Below, piece after piece: positions 33,865 through 43,239 of a stretch of 49,666 nucleotides of DNA. Source of the stretch: an uncultured Actinomycetes bacterium (GTDB lineage: Bacteria > Actinomycetota > Actinomycetes > S36-B12); NCBI GenBank assembly GCA_903832025.1, contig CAIKZY010000033.1, positions 1 through 49,666 of the forward strand, given 5' to 3'. Below the pieces are notes generated by a model, which saw nothing but the letters and a program-made list of their open reading frames with translations, had not been told where the DNA came from and ran no database searches. The translations under genes and the position numbers were made by a program. The first letter of the stretch is position 1, and every line of letters begins with the position of its first letter.

Positions 33865-34234
33865 GGGACTACCTCTCATTCATTGCTGCTACTGGCTTCG
33901 TTCTCCGGGGCGATCAAGCGCTGAAACCACTCTACGACGGTGTCGATCACACCGTGCCATGTTTGACCCATCGGCGGCCCCAACGTAGACATTCATCGAG
34001 GCCCCGCTGCCACACGTGGCGGACGGTGGCAATGCGTTGCGCTCCTAGAACCGTGGCGGGCCATACCGGCACGGGTCCTACCGGGCTATGACTTGCGCGG
34101 TGAAGTCCTGCTGGCTTGGGTCTTACCTTCGGGGCGATCGATGGGCACGGTGATGCCCGGCCCGCGTACGGGAAAGTTGACGATCGCCCAATGCTCGAAT
34201 GGTCAACGAACATTGCCTTTCACGGACAAACTGC
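33865..34234. other. Non-coding stretch between aldehyde dehydrogenase and att site
   Basis: 370 bp. Short ORFs on both strands lack ribosome sites or family features. I see no RNA gene other than the tRNA fragment that begins at 34235. Confidence 0.5.
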
Positions 34235-34279
34235 TGGTGGGTCGCCCGGGGCTCGAACCCGGAACCTACGGATTAAAAG
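34235..34279 (-). other. 3' fragment of tRNA-Lys(UUU): attachment site of an integrated element
   Basis: On the minus strand this reads from the anticodon loop (CTTTTAATCCG) through the T arm (CCGGG-TTCGAGC-CCCGG, all five pairs intact) to GCGACCCACCA. The sequence on the 5' side does not match a D arm or acceptor stem, so the homology stops at the anticodon loop, where tyrosine recombinases usually exchange strands. Given the orientation, the element lies to the right and the intact tRNA should be beyond its far end. No second copy is present in the window. Confidence 0.75.
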
Positions 34280-34667
34280 AGGATTTGGACGAAACTCCAA
34301 CACCCCAAAACGTTTGAAAACAAAGGGTTTTCGCGCATCCAGGCACACCGAGAACCGCTCAGAATGATAAAGAAAGGGCCAAGAAAGGGCCACATATTGG
34401 TTGCATTCGGTTCGCGTGGAAACCCGCCTTGCAAACGGAAAGTAATCCCAAACGGCTGCAGACGGATCGTGCGTATTGTCTCGCGCAACTTCGTCAATTG
34501 CGAGGAGTCAAGGCGTCGCATGGCACCTCAAGGATCCTGCTCCACGTGGCCGTTACTCAAAGTGCCAACCGTGACCTGCAGTGTTAATAGACTGGCGCGA
34601 GTTTGGACGGCTCAGAGGCATACCTCCTCACCCATCCGAACCGATCACGGATCAGGGGGATATTCGA
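34280..34667. other. Left end of the mobile element, non-coding, with possible recombinase arm repeats
   Basis: 388 bp, clearly more A/T-rich than the DNA to the left. Two tandem copies of AAGAAAGGGCC (34370-34380, 34381-34391) lie about 90 bp inside the att site, where arm-type recombinase or excisionase sites would be expected. ORFs here (for example 34273-34521 minus) have no recognisable features. Confidence 0.5.
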
Positions 34668-36962
34668 ATGTTGAAGAAGTTCGTGAGTATCGAAAACCTG
34701 GGGCTTCTGCACGATTCTGGTAATAGCCCAACTTTCAAGAAGACCACCCTCATATTCGCCGAGAATGGTCGCGGCAAGTCCACTCTCTGTTCCTTGCTTC
34801 GATCGCTCGAATTGAACGACACGACTGAGCTGAAGAAGCGCCAAACGGTAGATCGCTCAGGAAACCCAGCCGCCCATATCGTGTTTGGCACTGGTGCCAA
34901 CGTCAGCCTCCTTCAGAACGGTGTGTGGGACCACCCTCGCCCGAATATCCGCGTCTTCGATACTGCGTTTGTACGCGCCAATGTCCACGCTGGCCCTGGT
35001 GTTCAGGCGGAGAATCGACGGAGCCTTCTCCAATTTGCTCTTGGTGACACGGCAGTCGAGGCAGCGCTGGCAGAGGTTGCAGCCAACGGGCTTGCGCGAG
35101 ATATCCGCGAACGAATCCGTCAACACGAAGCCGCGCTCTCGTCACGGCATGTAGGAATAACGCTCGACGCATTCATTGCGCTGCCGACATTCACCGACAT
35201 CGCGGGCCTGCTTCGAGAAGTCGATGCCAAGATCCGTGCTACGGAATCTGCCGCAGCAATCTTGAGGCGATCGTCACCGGAGGAGATCGCTTTACCCACA
35301 TGGGACCTCTCAGCCCTTTTCGGCCTTTTTTCACGCGATATCGAAACAGTCAGCGCATCCGCTCAGGCTCTAACCCAAGCGCACCTCACGAGAATCGGCT
35401 TGCCGAATGCGGAGGGTTGGATCCGAGAGGGCCAGGAGTTCGAGAAGGAAGCCTTGTGCCCATACTGCGGTCAGGACATCGAGCACTCAGATCTACTCGC
35501 GGCTTTCCGTGCGATCTTCACCGACGAGTACCGCCAACTCGTTGCCGACTTAGACGCGGCTGACATCTCGTATTTGGCCGCGACCTCCCCTCAGTCGCTC
35601 GAGGCGATTCAGGCGGGATTGCAGGTTCAGAACGCACGCATCTCCGCGTGGGCAGACGTCCTCGACCTTGAGCCAGTTACTGTTTCTGACGAAGACGTGA
35701 TCGCCGCTCTCTCGACACTTGACTTGACCATTCACCCGCTCATTGCGGCCAAGCGCGCAGCGCCCCTGGAAACCACGACCGTTGAAGACCTCGCTGAGGC
35801 ACGTGCGAAGGCGGAGGCCAATTGGGCCGCCGTTCGCTCAATCTTCGACAAAGTCAACGAGGAGCTGCGCGACCGCAAAACGAAGATTGCTGAATATCGG
35901 CTGAGCCTCACGGCAGCGGACATCACAGAACTCAAAGCCGAGCGGGCAGGCTTGCAACGAAGCGAATCCAGGCACCTCGCTGATGTCACTCTCGTAGTTG
36001 ACGAACTCCTGAGTGAGAGAGTCCAACTCAGAATTGCCGAGCGCGCTGCGGACGAAGCCCGCGAAGCCGTACGAGCCTTGATGAATGCGACGCTCACTCA
36101 ATATCAGAGCAAAATCAATTCGCTGCTCACCGCCTTCGGCGCAGAATTCCAGATCGAACAGATGCGCGCCAACTTCAGAGGCGAACCACCACAGTCTGAG
36201 TACCGTCTCAACCTGCGCAATACGTCAGTGCCTCTGCAACATGACGAAGGCCCCGATTTCGACTCGGCCCTGAGCGATGGCGACAAGCGGACCTTGGCGT
36301 TGGCCTTCTTCACGGCCTCGGTACTCAACGACCCGAATCTCAGTTCTCAGATTGTCGTGATCGACGACCCAATGAGCAGCTTGGATAGAAATCGCAGGGA
36401 ACATACTGCCAATCTTCTTTGCGAAATGAATGACAATTCACTGCAATTGATCGTGAGTGGGCACGACTCGCTCTTCCTCCGGCAAGTACAGCAGCAGGTC
36501 CGCCGGGCCGACTCGGCGGCCGAAATCGCCGAGATCGCGCTTCAACGTGGGGCCCATGGATACAGCAAGTGGGAACCTGTGTCTCTCGAAGAACTCTGTG
36601 AATCCGAGTGGCTTTCGAAGTATCGAGAACTCGAGACATACATCAAAGATGGAACCGGTTCACCGCGAACCGTCGCTACGCACATCCGTCCAGTGCTTGA
36701 GGGATATCTGCACAGGCGCTTCCCAAGGCACATCTCTGAAGGACTCATGCTGGGACAGGTACTCACATTGGTCCAGGAGGCAACGTCACCCAGCCCACTA
36801 GTCTTCGCCTCGGGTTCACTCGATGAACTTCGGCAAATCAACGCCTACGCGGGCAAGTTCCATCACGAGACCAATGCTGGCTTCGCTACCGCCCCGGTTG
36901 TAGACCAAGAGGTCCTCACCTACGCCCGGCGAACGATGGACGTCATCCACGGGAAACCCTAA
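34668..36962 (+). CDS. RloC-like AAA_13 ATPase with zinc hook
   Basis: 764 residues from ATG 34668 (AGGGGG 8 nt upstream); the earlier start in the track is unsupported. N-terminal KKFVSIENLGLLHDSG and Walker A FAENGRGKSTL; long helical middle with a zinc hook CPYCGQDIEH at about residue 264; ABC-type signature LSDGDKRTLALAFF and Walker B QIVVIDDPMSSLDRN (about 564). The C-terminus contains HIRPVLEGYL (R-x3-E) and later KFHHETN, resembling the Arg/Glu/His set of the anticodon nucleases PrrC and RloC. In those systems a tRNase is kept silent by a linked type I restriction system, which is exactly the neighbour here. Nuclease activity is inferred, not shown. Confidence 0.72.
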   Translation: MLKKFVSIENLGLLHDSGNSPTFKKTTLIFAENGRGKSTLCSLLRSLELNDTTELKKRQTVDRSGNPAAHIVFGTGANVSLLQNGVWDHPRPNIRVFDTAFVRANVHAGPGVQAENRRSLLQFALGDTAVEAALAEVAANGLARDIRERIRQHEAALSSRHVGITLDAFIALPTFTDIAGLLREVDAKIRATESAAAILRRSSPEEIALPTWDLSALFGLFSRDIETVSASAQALTQAHLTRIGLPNAEGWIREGQEFEKEALCPYCGQDIEHSDLLAAFRAIFTDEYRQLVADLDAADISYLAATSPQSLEAIQAGLQVQNARISAWADVLDLEPVTVSDEDVIAALSTLDLTIHPLIAAKRAAPLETTTVEDLAEARAKAEANWAAVRSIFDKVNEELRDRKTKIAEYRLSLTAADITELKAERAGLQRSESRHLADVTLVVDELLSERVQLRIAERAADEAREAVRALMNATLTQYQSKINSLLTAFGAEFQIEQMRANFRGEPPQSEYRLNLRNTSVPLQHDEGPDFDSALSDGDKRTLALAFFTASVLNDPNLSSQIVVIDDPMSSLDRNRREHTANLLCEMNDNSLQLIVSGHDSLFLRQVQQQVRRADSAAEIAEIALQRGAHGYSKWEPVSLEELCESEWLSKYRELETYIKDGTGSPRTVATHIRPVLEGYLHRRFPRHISEGLMLGQVLTLVQEATSPSPLVFASGSLDELRQINAYAGKFHHETNAGFATAPVVDQEVLTYARRTMDVIHGKP

Positions 36963-37154
36963 GGTCCGAAACTGGACAACAGCGCAGGTCCCGCATTTCA
37001 CAAACCGCCTGAAATACAAGGGTCTTGGTGGACCCGCACGAGAGCAACTGCTGGCCCTAGGTTGGTTTTCCAGGTTGGAACCTGCGACATCCCAAGTTGG
37101 CAGGCCATCGTTGTCTTACCAGCCAGGTGCAATTTCGACCCGCCTTGTTGCTCT
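36963..37154. other. Convergent intergenic gap, nothing recognised
   Basis: 192 bp between the RloC-like gene and hsdM, which converge. No clear terminator hairpin or ORF. Confidence 0.4.
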
Positions 37155-38630
37155 CTACTCGGCGTCGGGTCCGACGAGTGCTTCGGCAATAGCCGCGAAC
37201 TCATTCAGCGCGGCCTGCAGTTCCTCGACGATCTCCTGAGCAATGACCTCGGGCGCCGGGAGGTCTTCAGCGTCTTCAAATGAGTTGTCCTTCAGCCAGA
37301 TGATGTCGAGGTTCGCCTTATCCCGCGCCATGATTTCGTCGTATGTGAAGGATTTGAATCTCTCGGACTCCACGCGTTTGTGTTGCTTGCCTGGCTTGTA
37401 GACATCCACGAAATTCTGAAGATGCTCTCGGCGCAATGGGTTCTGCTTCATCGTGAAGTGCTCATTCGTGCGGAAGTCATACACCCACAGAGTCCGCGTC
37501 CATGGTGCTTCGGCTGCAGGCTTCTTGTCGAAGAACAGCACATTTGCTTTCACGCCGCCGGCATAGAAGATTCCCGTCGGGAGTCGAAGAAGGGTGTGAA
37601 CATTGAACTCTCGAAGGAGTCGGCGCCGAAGAGTCTCCCCGGCTCCTCCTTCGAATAGAACGTTGTCCGGCAGGACAACTGCAGCTCTACCATTGATGTC
37701 CAGAATCGTCTTGATATGTTGTAAGAAGTTCAACTGTTTGTTGCTTGTTGTCACCCAGAAGTCGTCTCGGACAATCTCAAGATTGCTCCTCGACTCACGT
37801 CCATCGGCGCCGATCATCGTCACGCTGGACTTAGTGCCGAACGGTGGATTAGCAAGCACCACGGAATATCGAGTGCCAGGATCGGCCGTGAGCGCATCCT
37901 TCACATCAATCAGACTTTCTCCGTCGGCGGTGCCGATCCCGTGAAGCAGCATGTTCATCGACGCCAACCGGGCAGTTCCATCCACTAACTCAACACCGTG
38001 AACGAAGGTGTCCCGCAGGTGCGCGCGCTGATCGGGAGCAAGGTTCTCAACATCCCGCGTCGCGTGCTCATATGCAACGAGCAGGAATCCACCTGTCCCG
38101 CACGCCGGGTCACACACAGTGTCCTCAACACTCGGACGTACGACATCGACGATGGCGTGAATCAACGAGCGAGGAGTGAAGTACTGGCCAGCACCGGACT
38201 TGATGTCCTCAGCGCCCTTCTGCAGCAACTCCTCATATGCATCGCCTTTGAGATCCACTCCAGACGCAGACCAATTCTCCTTATCAATCAGATCAACGAT
38301 CAGCCGCTTAAGTTTCGCCGGGTCTTGAATTTTGTTCTGAGCCTTACGAAAGATGACCCCGAGGGTTCCCTTGGAACGCCCGAGGCTTTCAAGGATGTAG
38401 CGGTAGGTCTTCTCAAGTTCCTCCCCATCCGCATCCAGTAATCGCTGCCAAGAACAATCAGCGGGAACGATGTGCTCGGGATTCAGGGAACGTGTCTCAC
38501 GCTCATGCGCCATTTTCAAGAACAGGAGATACGTGAGTTGCTCGGTGTAATCGATAGTAGACACCCCGTCGTCACGAAGGACGTTGCAGTACGACCACAG
38601 TTTCTCCACAAGCCTTCTCGATTCATACAT
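37155..38630 (-). CDS. hsdM: Type I restriction-modification system, methyltransferase subunit
   Basis: 491 residues. N-terminal HsdM_N helical domain, then motif I DPACGTGGFLLVAYEH (AdoMet) and motif IV VVLANPPFGTK (adenine N6 methylation). DIKSGAGQYFTPRSLIHAIVD is the usual pre-catalytic segment. Methylates adenine in the target read by HsdS. Third gene in the order hsdR-hsdS-hsdM, transcribed leftwards; its start overlaps the hsdS stop. Confidence 0.95.
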   Translation of the reverse strand: MYESRRLVEKLWSYCNVLRDDGVSTIDYTEQLTYLLFLKMAHERETRSLNPEHIVPADCSWQRLLDADGEELEKTYRYILESLGRSKGTLGVIFRKAQNKIQDPAKLKRLIVDLIDKENWSASGVDLKGDAYEELLQKGAEDIKSGAGQYFTPRSLIHAIVDVVRPSVEDTVCDPACGTGGFLLVAYEHATRDVENLAPDQRAHLRDTFVHGVELVDGTARLASMNMLLHGIGTADGESLIDVKDALTADPGTRYSVVLANPPFGTKSSVTMIGADGRESRSNLEIVRDDFWVTTSNKQLNFLQHIKTILDINGRAAVVLPDNVLFEGGAGETLRRRLLREFNVHTLLRLPTGIFYAGGVKANVLFFDKKPAAEAPWTRTLWVYDFRTNEHFTMKQNPLRREHLQNFVDVYKPGKQHKRVESERFKSFTYDEIMARDKANLDIIWLKDNSFEDAEDLPAPEVIAQEIVEELQAALNEFAAIAEALVGPDAE

Positions 38631-39858
38631 CGGAGTGTTCCGGTGCCTTCCTTGTCAACTCACCTGAAAATGCTGCCTGGAGGAGCGAGCGGCGAAGACC
38701 GTGCGATTTTGCTTCTGCCCGAGCAAGTTCATCCTCCATCCTCATTCGAAACTGTGTGATTGTCGATGTCTTGAATAGAAGCTGCTCGCGAAGTGTTTCC
38801 TGTGGTATCGGCACTTGAATGGCCTTGATCAAACCCAAATTCAAGTTCGGTTGCACCCCACCTGCAGCTAGTGTTCGAAGGGCGAAGTAGTTAACTCTAA
38901 GTACAAGATGCACCCAATCTTTGAGCGACGCGTATCGATCCAAGAAAGTTATAGCCGCGCATGCCTGATTGGTAGTGGCAGGGACACCGAGTTCAGCCAC
39001 AGTACCCCGCGTTTTCCCCTCGCCATACATTGCAACGAGCAAGGACCCCGCAGGGAGCATTTTGATCGAAGTTTCGCTCAATGCAGATTCGGTCACGTAT
39101 TGCTTCGGCAGAGTTACCAACCCCTGCCCAAGTTCACCACTAGTTATCCAAGGGATATTCCCACCTGTGTAATATCCCCGGTTCGACTTGAGTGGTGTAG
39201 CACCACTGGTCACGCGGCCAAGGTCCGCGATAGTCAACGAAGTTGACCCGGGATCTTTGGTAGCTAGTCTGACTGCAGACTCAATAGAGGAACGCTCAAG
39301 CGCTATCAATTGAATGCGCGTCCGGGCTAAGGCGCTGTCAGCGGAGTTCAGTCGGCTGACTTGGTCGTCGAGAATGCCGACAATGCGCAGCTGCTCATCG
39401 AGCGGCGGTAAAGGTACTTCCTGCTTGAGGATTCCATCAGCCTTGGCACGAGTATGACTTCCTGTTACCCCCGTGACCTCCGAAACTATCCACTCTCTAA
39501 AGCGAGGGCTGGATAGAAAATATTGGAGATACATCGATGACACGGCTGACTTGTCGCGCGCGCGCAGAACGAGCCACTCCGGCGACGCTATCCGCGGCAG
39601 ACCGCTCTCCCTCTCAGTCACTCGCCACACTCGATTGATTCTCGGGTTTATTTTGCACACAAGCACGTCATCGACTTCCACCGACAATTTGGCGCTTCCA
39701 ATATCCTGGCCAGCCGCGATCTCAGGGCATCCCTCAGCAAATGAAGGAACACTCCACAGCTCATATGTGACACCTGATTGAGGACTTATTGAATCCCGAA
39801 CTGAAACACCAAGTTCACTCAAAGGGACCAAATCCCAGCCTTCTTGCAACTCACTCAT
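38623..39858 (-). CDS. hsdS: Type I restriction-modification system, specificity subunit
   Basis: 411 residues. Two target recognition domains: first from WDLVPLSELGVSVRD to about residue 160, ending in the conserved EVPLPPLDEQLRIVGILDDQV helix; second from IADLGRVTSGATPLKSNRGYYTGGNIPWITSGELGQG, ending in IQVPIPQETLREQLLF. Each TRD reads one half of a bipartite site. Complete, no frameshift. The target cannot be predicted by eye. Confidence 0.95.
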   Translation of the reverse strand: MSELQEGWDLVPLSELGVSVRDSISPQSGVTYELWSVPSFAEGCPEIAAGQDIGSAKLSVEVDDVLVCKINPRINRVWRVTERESGLPRIASPEWLVLRARDKSAVSSMYLQYFLSSPRFREWIVSEVTGVTGSHTRAKADGILKQEVPLPPLDEQLRIVGILDDQVSRLNSADSALARTRIQLIALERSSIESAVRLATKDPGSTSLTIADLGRVTSGATPLKSNRGYYTGGNIPWITSGELGQGLVTLPKQYVTESALSETSIKMLPAGSLLVAMYGEGKTRGTVAELGVPATTNQACAAITFLDRYASLKDWVHLVLRVNYFALRTLAAGGVQPNLNLGLIKAIQVPIPQETLREQLLFKTSTITQFRMRMEDELARAEAKSHGLRRSLLQAAFSGELTRKAPEHSDV

Positions 39859-42620
39859 GCCGTAAGTCCTTGCTGTAGCCCGTCGAGCACCGACGCCACT
39901 CCCGCGCCGAGGTCACGGACGGCCCCGTCTGTGCCGCCGCGCTCAGTGAAGGGTGGAAGTTCGAGATCGGTGGTGTTGAAGTCACCCGATTGAATTACTA
40001 CGTCCTTGATGCGTTCGAGCCACCATATTTCGGTGTCTGTGAACTCGATTCCCGCTAGTGCCTGCTGTGCAAGCCAGTTACTCCAGCGTTGCTCGATGGT
40101 GCTGGCGTATGGGATGAGCTCGTTGTCGTAGCCAAGGGCGAACCGGATGAGTCCGACGAGGTCGGTCGTAGTATGGCGAGCTGAACGCTGCACTCTTCCT
40201 TCGTCGATGGCTTCGTACGCATGCCAGAGGCTGTCAACGGTCCACCTGTAGGGCGGGCGTTGGATGCGTTCGGCGAGGTCGCGCAGTTCGCCATAGGCAA
40301 CTTTCAGCACTTTGGGTTGGGAGTAGACGGTCTCGATCGCGGAGATTTCATCGCGATGTTCGTCGAGGAAAGCCCGCCACGAGGTGACCGTTTCCCGGGC
40401 CTTGTCTCGATCGACATGACCAGAGGCTTCTATGAGCGTGTCTTTGGAAGCTTCGTCGATGAGGAGGTCGTGCGCTGTTCTGAGTTCAAGGAGTCGCTGC
40501 CGTAAGGGCGCGTTACCAGCGATGGGTTCAATGGCCTTCTGGACGAGAGCGCTCATTGCTGCGGCCTCATCTGGCTTTCCGCTCTTCATCGGCGCGACAG
40601 CAATTGCTTTGGCGATCACGTCGGGGTCAGTGACCGTGATCAGGGAAGCGATCACTGCGGTGAACGGTTGGCCTGCGACTTGGTTAATCTCGGCGCGCTC
40701 GGCGGGGGTGAGCTGACGCTCCAGTCGTGCAAGTCGCGAAGCCAGCGTCGATGTTTCCTCGGAGGTGATCGTGAAAGTCGCTGCTTTGTCGAGAAGTTTC
40801 TTCAGGCTGATGATGCGATCGCGTTGCAGAGGTGGATCGACAAAGGCGTGCTCCGTGACACCTACTGCGTCAACGATGACAAACCTGTCCTTGGATAGCG
40901 CGTCAGGGGTCATCGTTTGAAAGGTGGCACTGTCGATAGTGCGAGCGCCACGCCCTTTCATCTGCTCGAAGTAGGAAGCCGACCGGACATCGCGCATGAA
41001 GAACACGCACTCAATTGGTTTTACGTCAGTACCGGTGGCGATCATGTCGACGGTGACAGCGAATCGAAGTGTCGAGGAGTTACGGAACTGCTGAAGCAGA
41101 GCCTTAGGATCTTTGGCGTTATAGGTGATCTTGGCTGCGAAATCGTTGCCTTTGCCGAAGACCTCCTTGATCTGAGTGACGATCTCCTCGGCGTGGTTAT
41201 CGTCCTTGGCAAATACGAGGGTCTTTGGAACAACTGACCGGCCGGGAAATATTTCAGTAAACAGTCGGTCCTTGAACGCGGTCAGCACGGTGCGGATCTG
41301 GTCTTTGCTCATCACTTTGCGATCAAGTTCGCTGGAGCCGTAAAGCACATCTTCGTCGAGAGCTTCATATCGCTGCCGGCGGGTGCGCTTATCCATCACC
41401 GGGACCACGATGCCCGCCTCAATAGTCGAGCCACCCTCAGTAATCTCAGTTTTGATGCGGTAGATATCGAAATCTACGTTCACGCCATCGGCTACAGATT
41501 CCGTGTAGGTGTATTCGGCGACAAGGTTCTGATTGAAGAAGGCGAACGTCTGCTTCATCGGGGTAGCCGTCAATCCGACGACATGAGCATCGAAGTACTC
41601 GATCACCCCCCTCCACAATCCATAAATGGATCGGTGGCATTCATCAACGATCACCAGGTCGAAAGCCTCAGGTGGCAGCAAAGGGTTGTACTGAATTTCC
41701 ACAGGTGAATCCGGTGTGAATTCATCGATGTTTGGGTCTTCCGTGTCCGGAACCTCCTGACCTTTCAATACTGACCAGACGCGCTGGATAGTGGAGATAA
41801 CGACCTTGCTCGACCCAAGAGTGCCTGCTGAGGTGAGCTTGTCCACGTTATACAAATCGGTGAATTTCCGGCCATCATCCGGGGTGGTCCAGTCCCTGAA
41901 CTCGCGCAGTGTTTGGTCAGCCAAATTGTTGCGATCAACGAGAAACAGCACGCGGTTCACTCCACCGAATTTCAGGAGTCGGTAGCACTCGGCCACAGCC
42001 ATGCGGGTTTTCCCAGCACCCGTGGCCATCTGCACGAGCGAACGCAGCTTGCCACTCGCCATTGAGGCTTCAACTGCCTTCACGGATCGCTCCGATGCTG
42101 GGCGAAGGTCATAGTCATCCAGCGGTGGCATTCGACGAACCTTGGCACGCCACGTTGCCGCTTCAGGATCCGTTTCCGCATCACGAATGAAACGAGCAAG
42201 AGTTTCCGGTCGAGGGAATGCGAAGACCCGCCGCGATGCCGAGTCAGGGTCAAAGAGGTTCGTGAAGACAGTCTCTGAACCACTTGCCTCAAACAGAAAC
42301 GGAAGTCTTCCTTCGACGAGAACTGCTCCCAAGCGCATCTGCGGGGGAAGTCCTTCGGCGTATCGAGAGGTTTGCCACTGCACGCCCGTCAGTGGAGTTC
42401 CCTCAGGTTTGGCTTCGATGACTCCGACGACGCGCCGTTTGACGTACAAGAGATAGTCCGCCCGACCGGCGTCCCCGAGCGTGACTTCTCGAACGGCGAC
42501 GCCCTCGTGATTCACTAGGTCCACGGCGTCCTGGTTGCAGACGAACCAGCCGGACTCTTCAAGCTGTCGATCAATCGTCAGTCGGGCAGACGCCTCCGGC
42601 GTCAATCCCCCAGGCGTCAT
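39855..42620 (-). CDS. hsdR: Type I restriction-modification system, restriction subunit
   Basis: 921 residues, somewhat short for HsdR. N-terminal nuclease domain with ADYLLYVKRRVVGVIEAKPEG (PD-ExK: Asp, then Glu-x-Lys), DEAD-like translocase with Walker A MATGAGKTRMAVA, DEAH-type VDECHRSIYG, TPMKQT, and the helicase C motifs TVDMIATGTDVKPIECVFFMR and MKGRGAR. C-terminal helical domain binds HsdM. ATG 42620 has a G-run (GGGGGG) upstream. First gene of the hsd operon; the promoter lies in 42621-42900. Confidence 0.95.
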   Translation of the reverse strand: MTPGGLTPEASARLTIDRQLEESGWFVCNQDAVDLVNHEGVAVREVTLGDAGRADYLLYVKRRVVGVIEAKPEGTPLTGVQWQTSRYAEGLPPQMRLGAVLVEGRLPFLFEASGSETVFTNLFDPDSASRRVFAFPRPETLARFIRDAETDPEAATWRAKVRRMPPLDDYDLRPASERSVKAVEASMASGKLRSLVQMATGAGKTRMAVAECYRLLKFGGVNRVLFLVDRNNLADQTLREFRDWTTPDDGRKFTDLYNVDKLTSAGTLGSSKVVISTIQRVWSVLKGQEVPDTEDPNIDEFTPDSPVEIQYNPLLPPEAFDLVIVDECHRSIYGLWRGVIEYFDAHVVGLTATPMKQTFAFFNQNLVAEYTYTESVADGVNVDFDIYRIKTEITEGGSTIEAGIVVPVMDKRTRRQRYEALDEDVLYGSSELDRKVMSKDQIRTVLTAFKDRLFTEIFPGRSVVPKTLVFAKDDNHAEEIVTQIKEVFGKGNDFAAKITYNAKDPKALLQQFRNSSTLRFAVTVDMIATGTDVKPIECVFFMRDVRSASYFEQMKGRGARTIDSATFQTMTPDALSKDRFVIVDAVGVTEHAFVDPPLQRDRIISLKKLLDKAATFTITSEETSTLASRLARLERQLTPAERAEINQVAGQPFTAVIASLITVTDPDVIAKAIAVAPMKSGKPDEAAAMSALVQKAIEPIAGNAPLRQRLLELRTAHDLLIDEASKDTLIEASGHVDRDKARETVTSWRAFLDEHRDEISAIETVYSQPKVLKVAYGELRDLAERIQRPPYRWTVDSLWHAYEAIDEGRVQRSARHTTTDLVGLIRFALGYDNELIPYASTIEQRWSNWLAQQALAGIEFTDTEIWWLERIKDVVIQSGDFNTTDLELPPFTERGGTDGAVRDLGAGVASVLDGLQQGLTA

Positions 42621-42907
42621 ACACCCCCCAAACTGCCGTTAAATGCCTTAGGTTAACGGCTTGGACTTCCACAGTAGGGAGGGATGGCTCCGAATAACTG
42701 CCCGTGTTCACAGAGTCGCGTGATATCGAGAGATACAAGACTTGAAGGGTGGCTTTTCTATGCTGAATGGAAGACGCCCGAGTGGTCTTTCTTGATGGCC
42801 GAAATTGACAATCCGTCGAATCCCGAGAGGTCTGGCAGACCTCAAGTTTCAGACGCGACCCAATCCCAACAGACGTAGGTGCCAAGCCCCTATTTCGTGA
42901 CTATTTC
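42621..42907. other. Upstream region of hsdR, no gene supported
   Basis: Contains the promoter for the hsd operon. A 64-codon plus-strand ORF (42684-42878) begins immediately after a GGGAGGG with zero spacing and has no family features. I leave it unannotated. Confidence 0.4.
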
Positions 42908-43037
42908 TTATCCACAGGGTATTTCGGATTTCTACGCTCACCGAGGGTCAACTCTTAGGTGGCCGTCCACAGACGGCTCCACATGTATCCCCACAAATCT
43001 TGAGGTTTTGTACAGGTTATCCACAAAGATATCCACA
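42908..43037. other. Cluster of DnaA boxes, candidate replication origin or DnaA-binding region
   Basis: Same-strand boxes: TTATCCACA (42908-42916, perfect), CCGTCCACA (42963-42971, 7/9), TTATCCACA (43017-43025, perfect), ATATCCACA (43029-43037, 8/9, 3 bp after the previous box), plus weaker TCCACA/CCCCACA motifs at 42978-42995. The segment is AT-rich for this genome. No dnaA or dnaN gene is near, so it is not the chromosomal oriC. It could let the excised element replicate or could regulate the adjacent genes. Confidence 0.6.
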
Positions 43038-43084
43038 GGATTAGTTGCACTCGTGTAATTCGCTGCCTAGCCTCAGTAATGAAC

Positions 43085-43130
43085 GAACCCCGCTCGAAAT
43101 CCGACGGGGGTCGAGTATCGAGCGGGGTTC
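43085..43130. repeat. 13-bp perfect inverted repeat near the DnaA boxes
   Basis: Arms GAACCCCGCTCGA (43085-43097) and TCGAGCGGGGTTC (43118-43130), 20-nt loop. The inner CTCGA can instead pair with TCGAG at 43111-43115. Lies between the DnaA boxes and a small gene; could be a plasmid-type origin hairpin, a terminator or a leader structure. Confidence 0.6.
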
Positions 43131-43239
43131 ACGAATTTGCCGGGAAGCAAGACGTGAATCTACATCGGCCTACGAGCCGATGGCGCCAATTGGCAGGTCG
43201 AACTCGCGTTCGGATGCCCACGGGCAGAAGGGCCACGTC

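Noticed and set aside
34235-34310. Complete tRNA-Lys gene
   Set aside because: The 5' half (acceptor stem, D arm, anticodon stem 5' strand) is absent; only the 3' 45 nt match.
42684-42878. 64-codon plus-strand ORF upstream of hsdR
   Set aside because: Ribosome-site-like GGGAGGG touches the ATG with no spacing, and the peptide has no recognisable features.
42908-43037. Chromosomal oriC
   Set aside because: No dnaA, dnaN, rpmH or gyrB nearby, and the region is inside a mobile element with restriction and relaxase genes.
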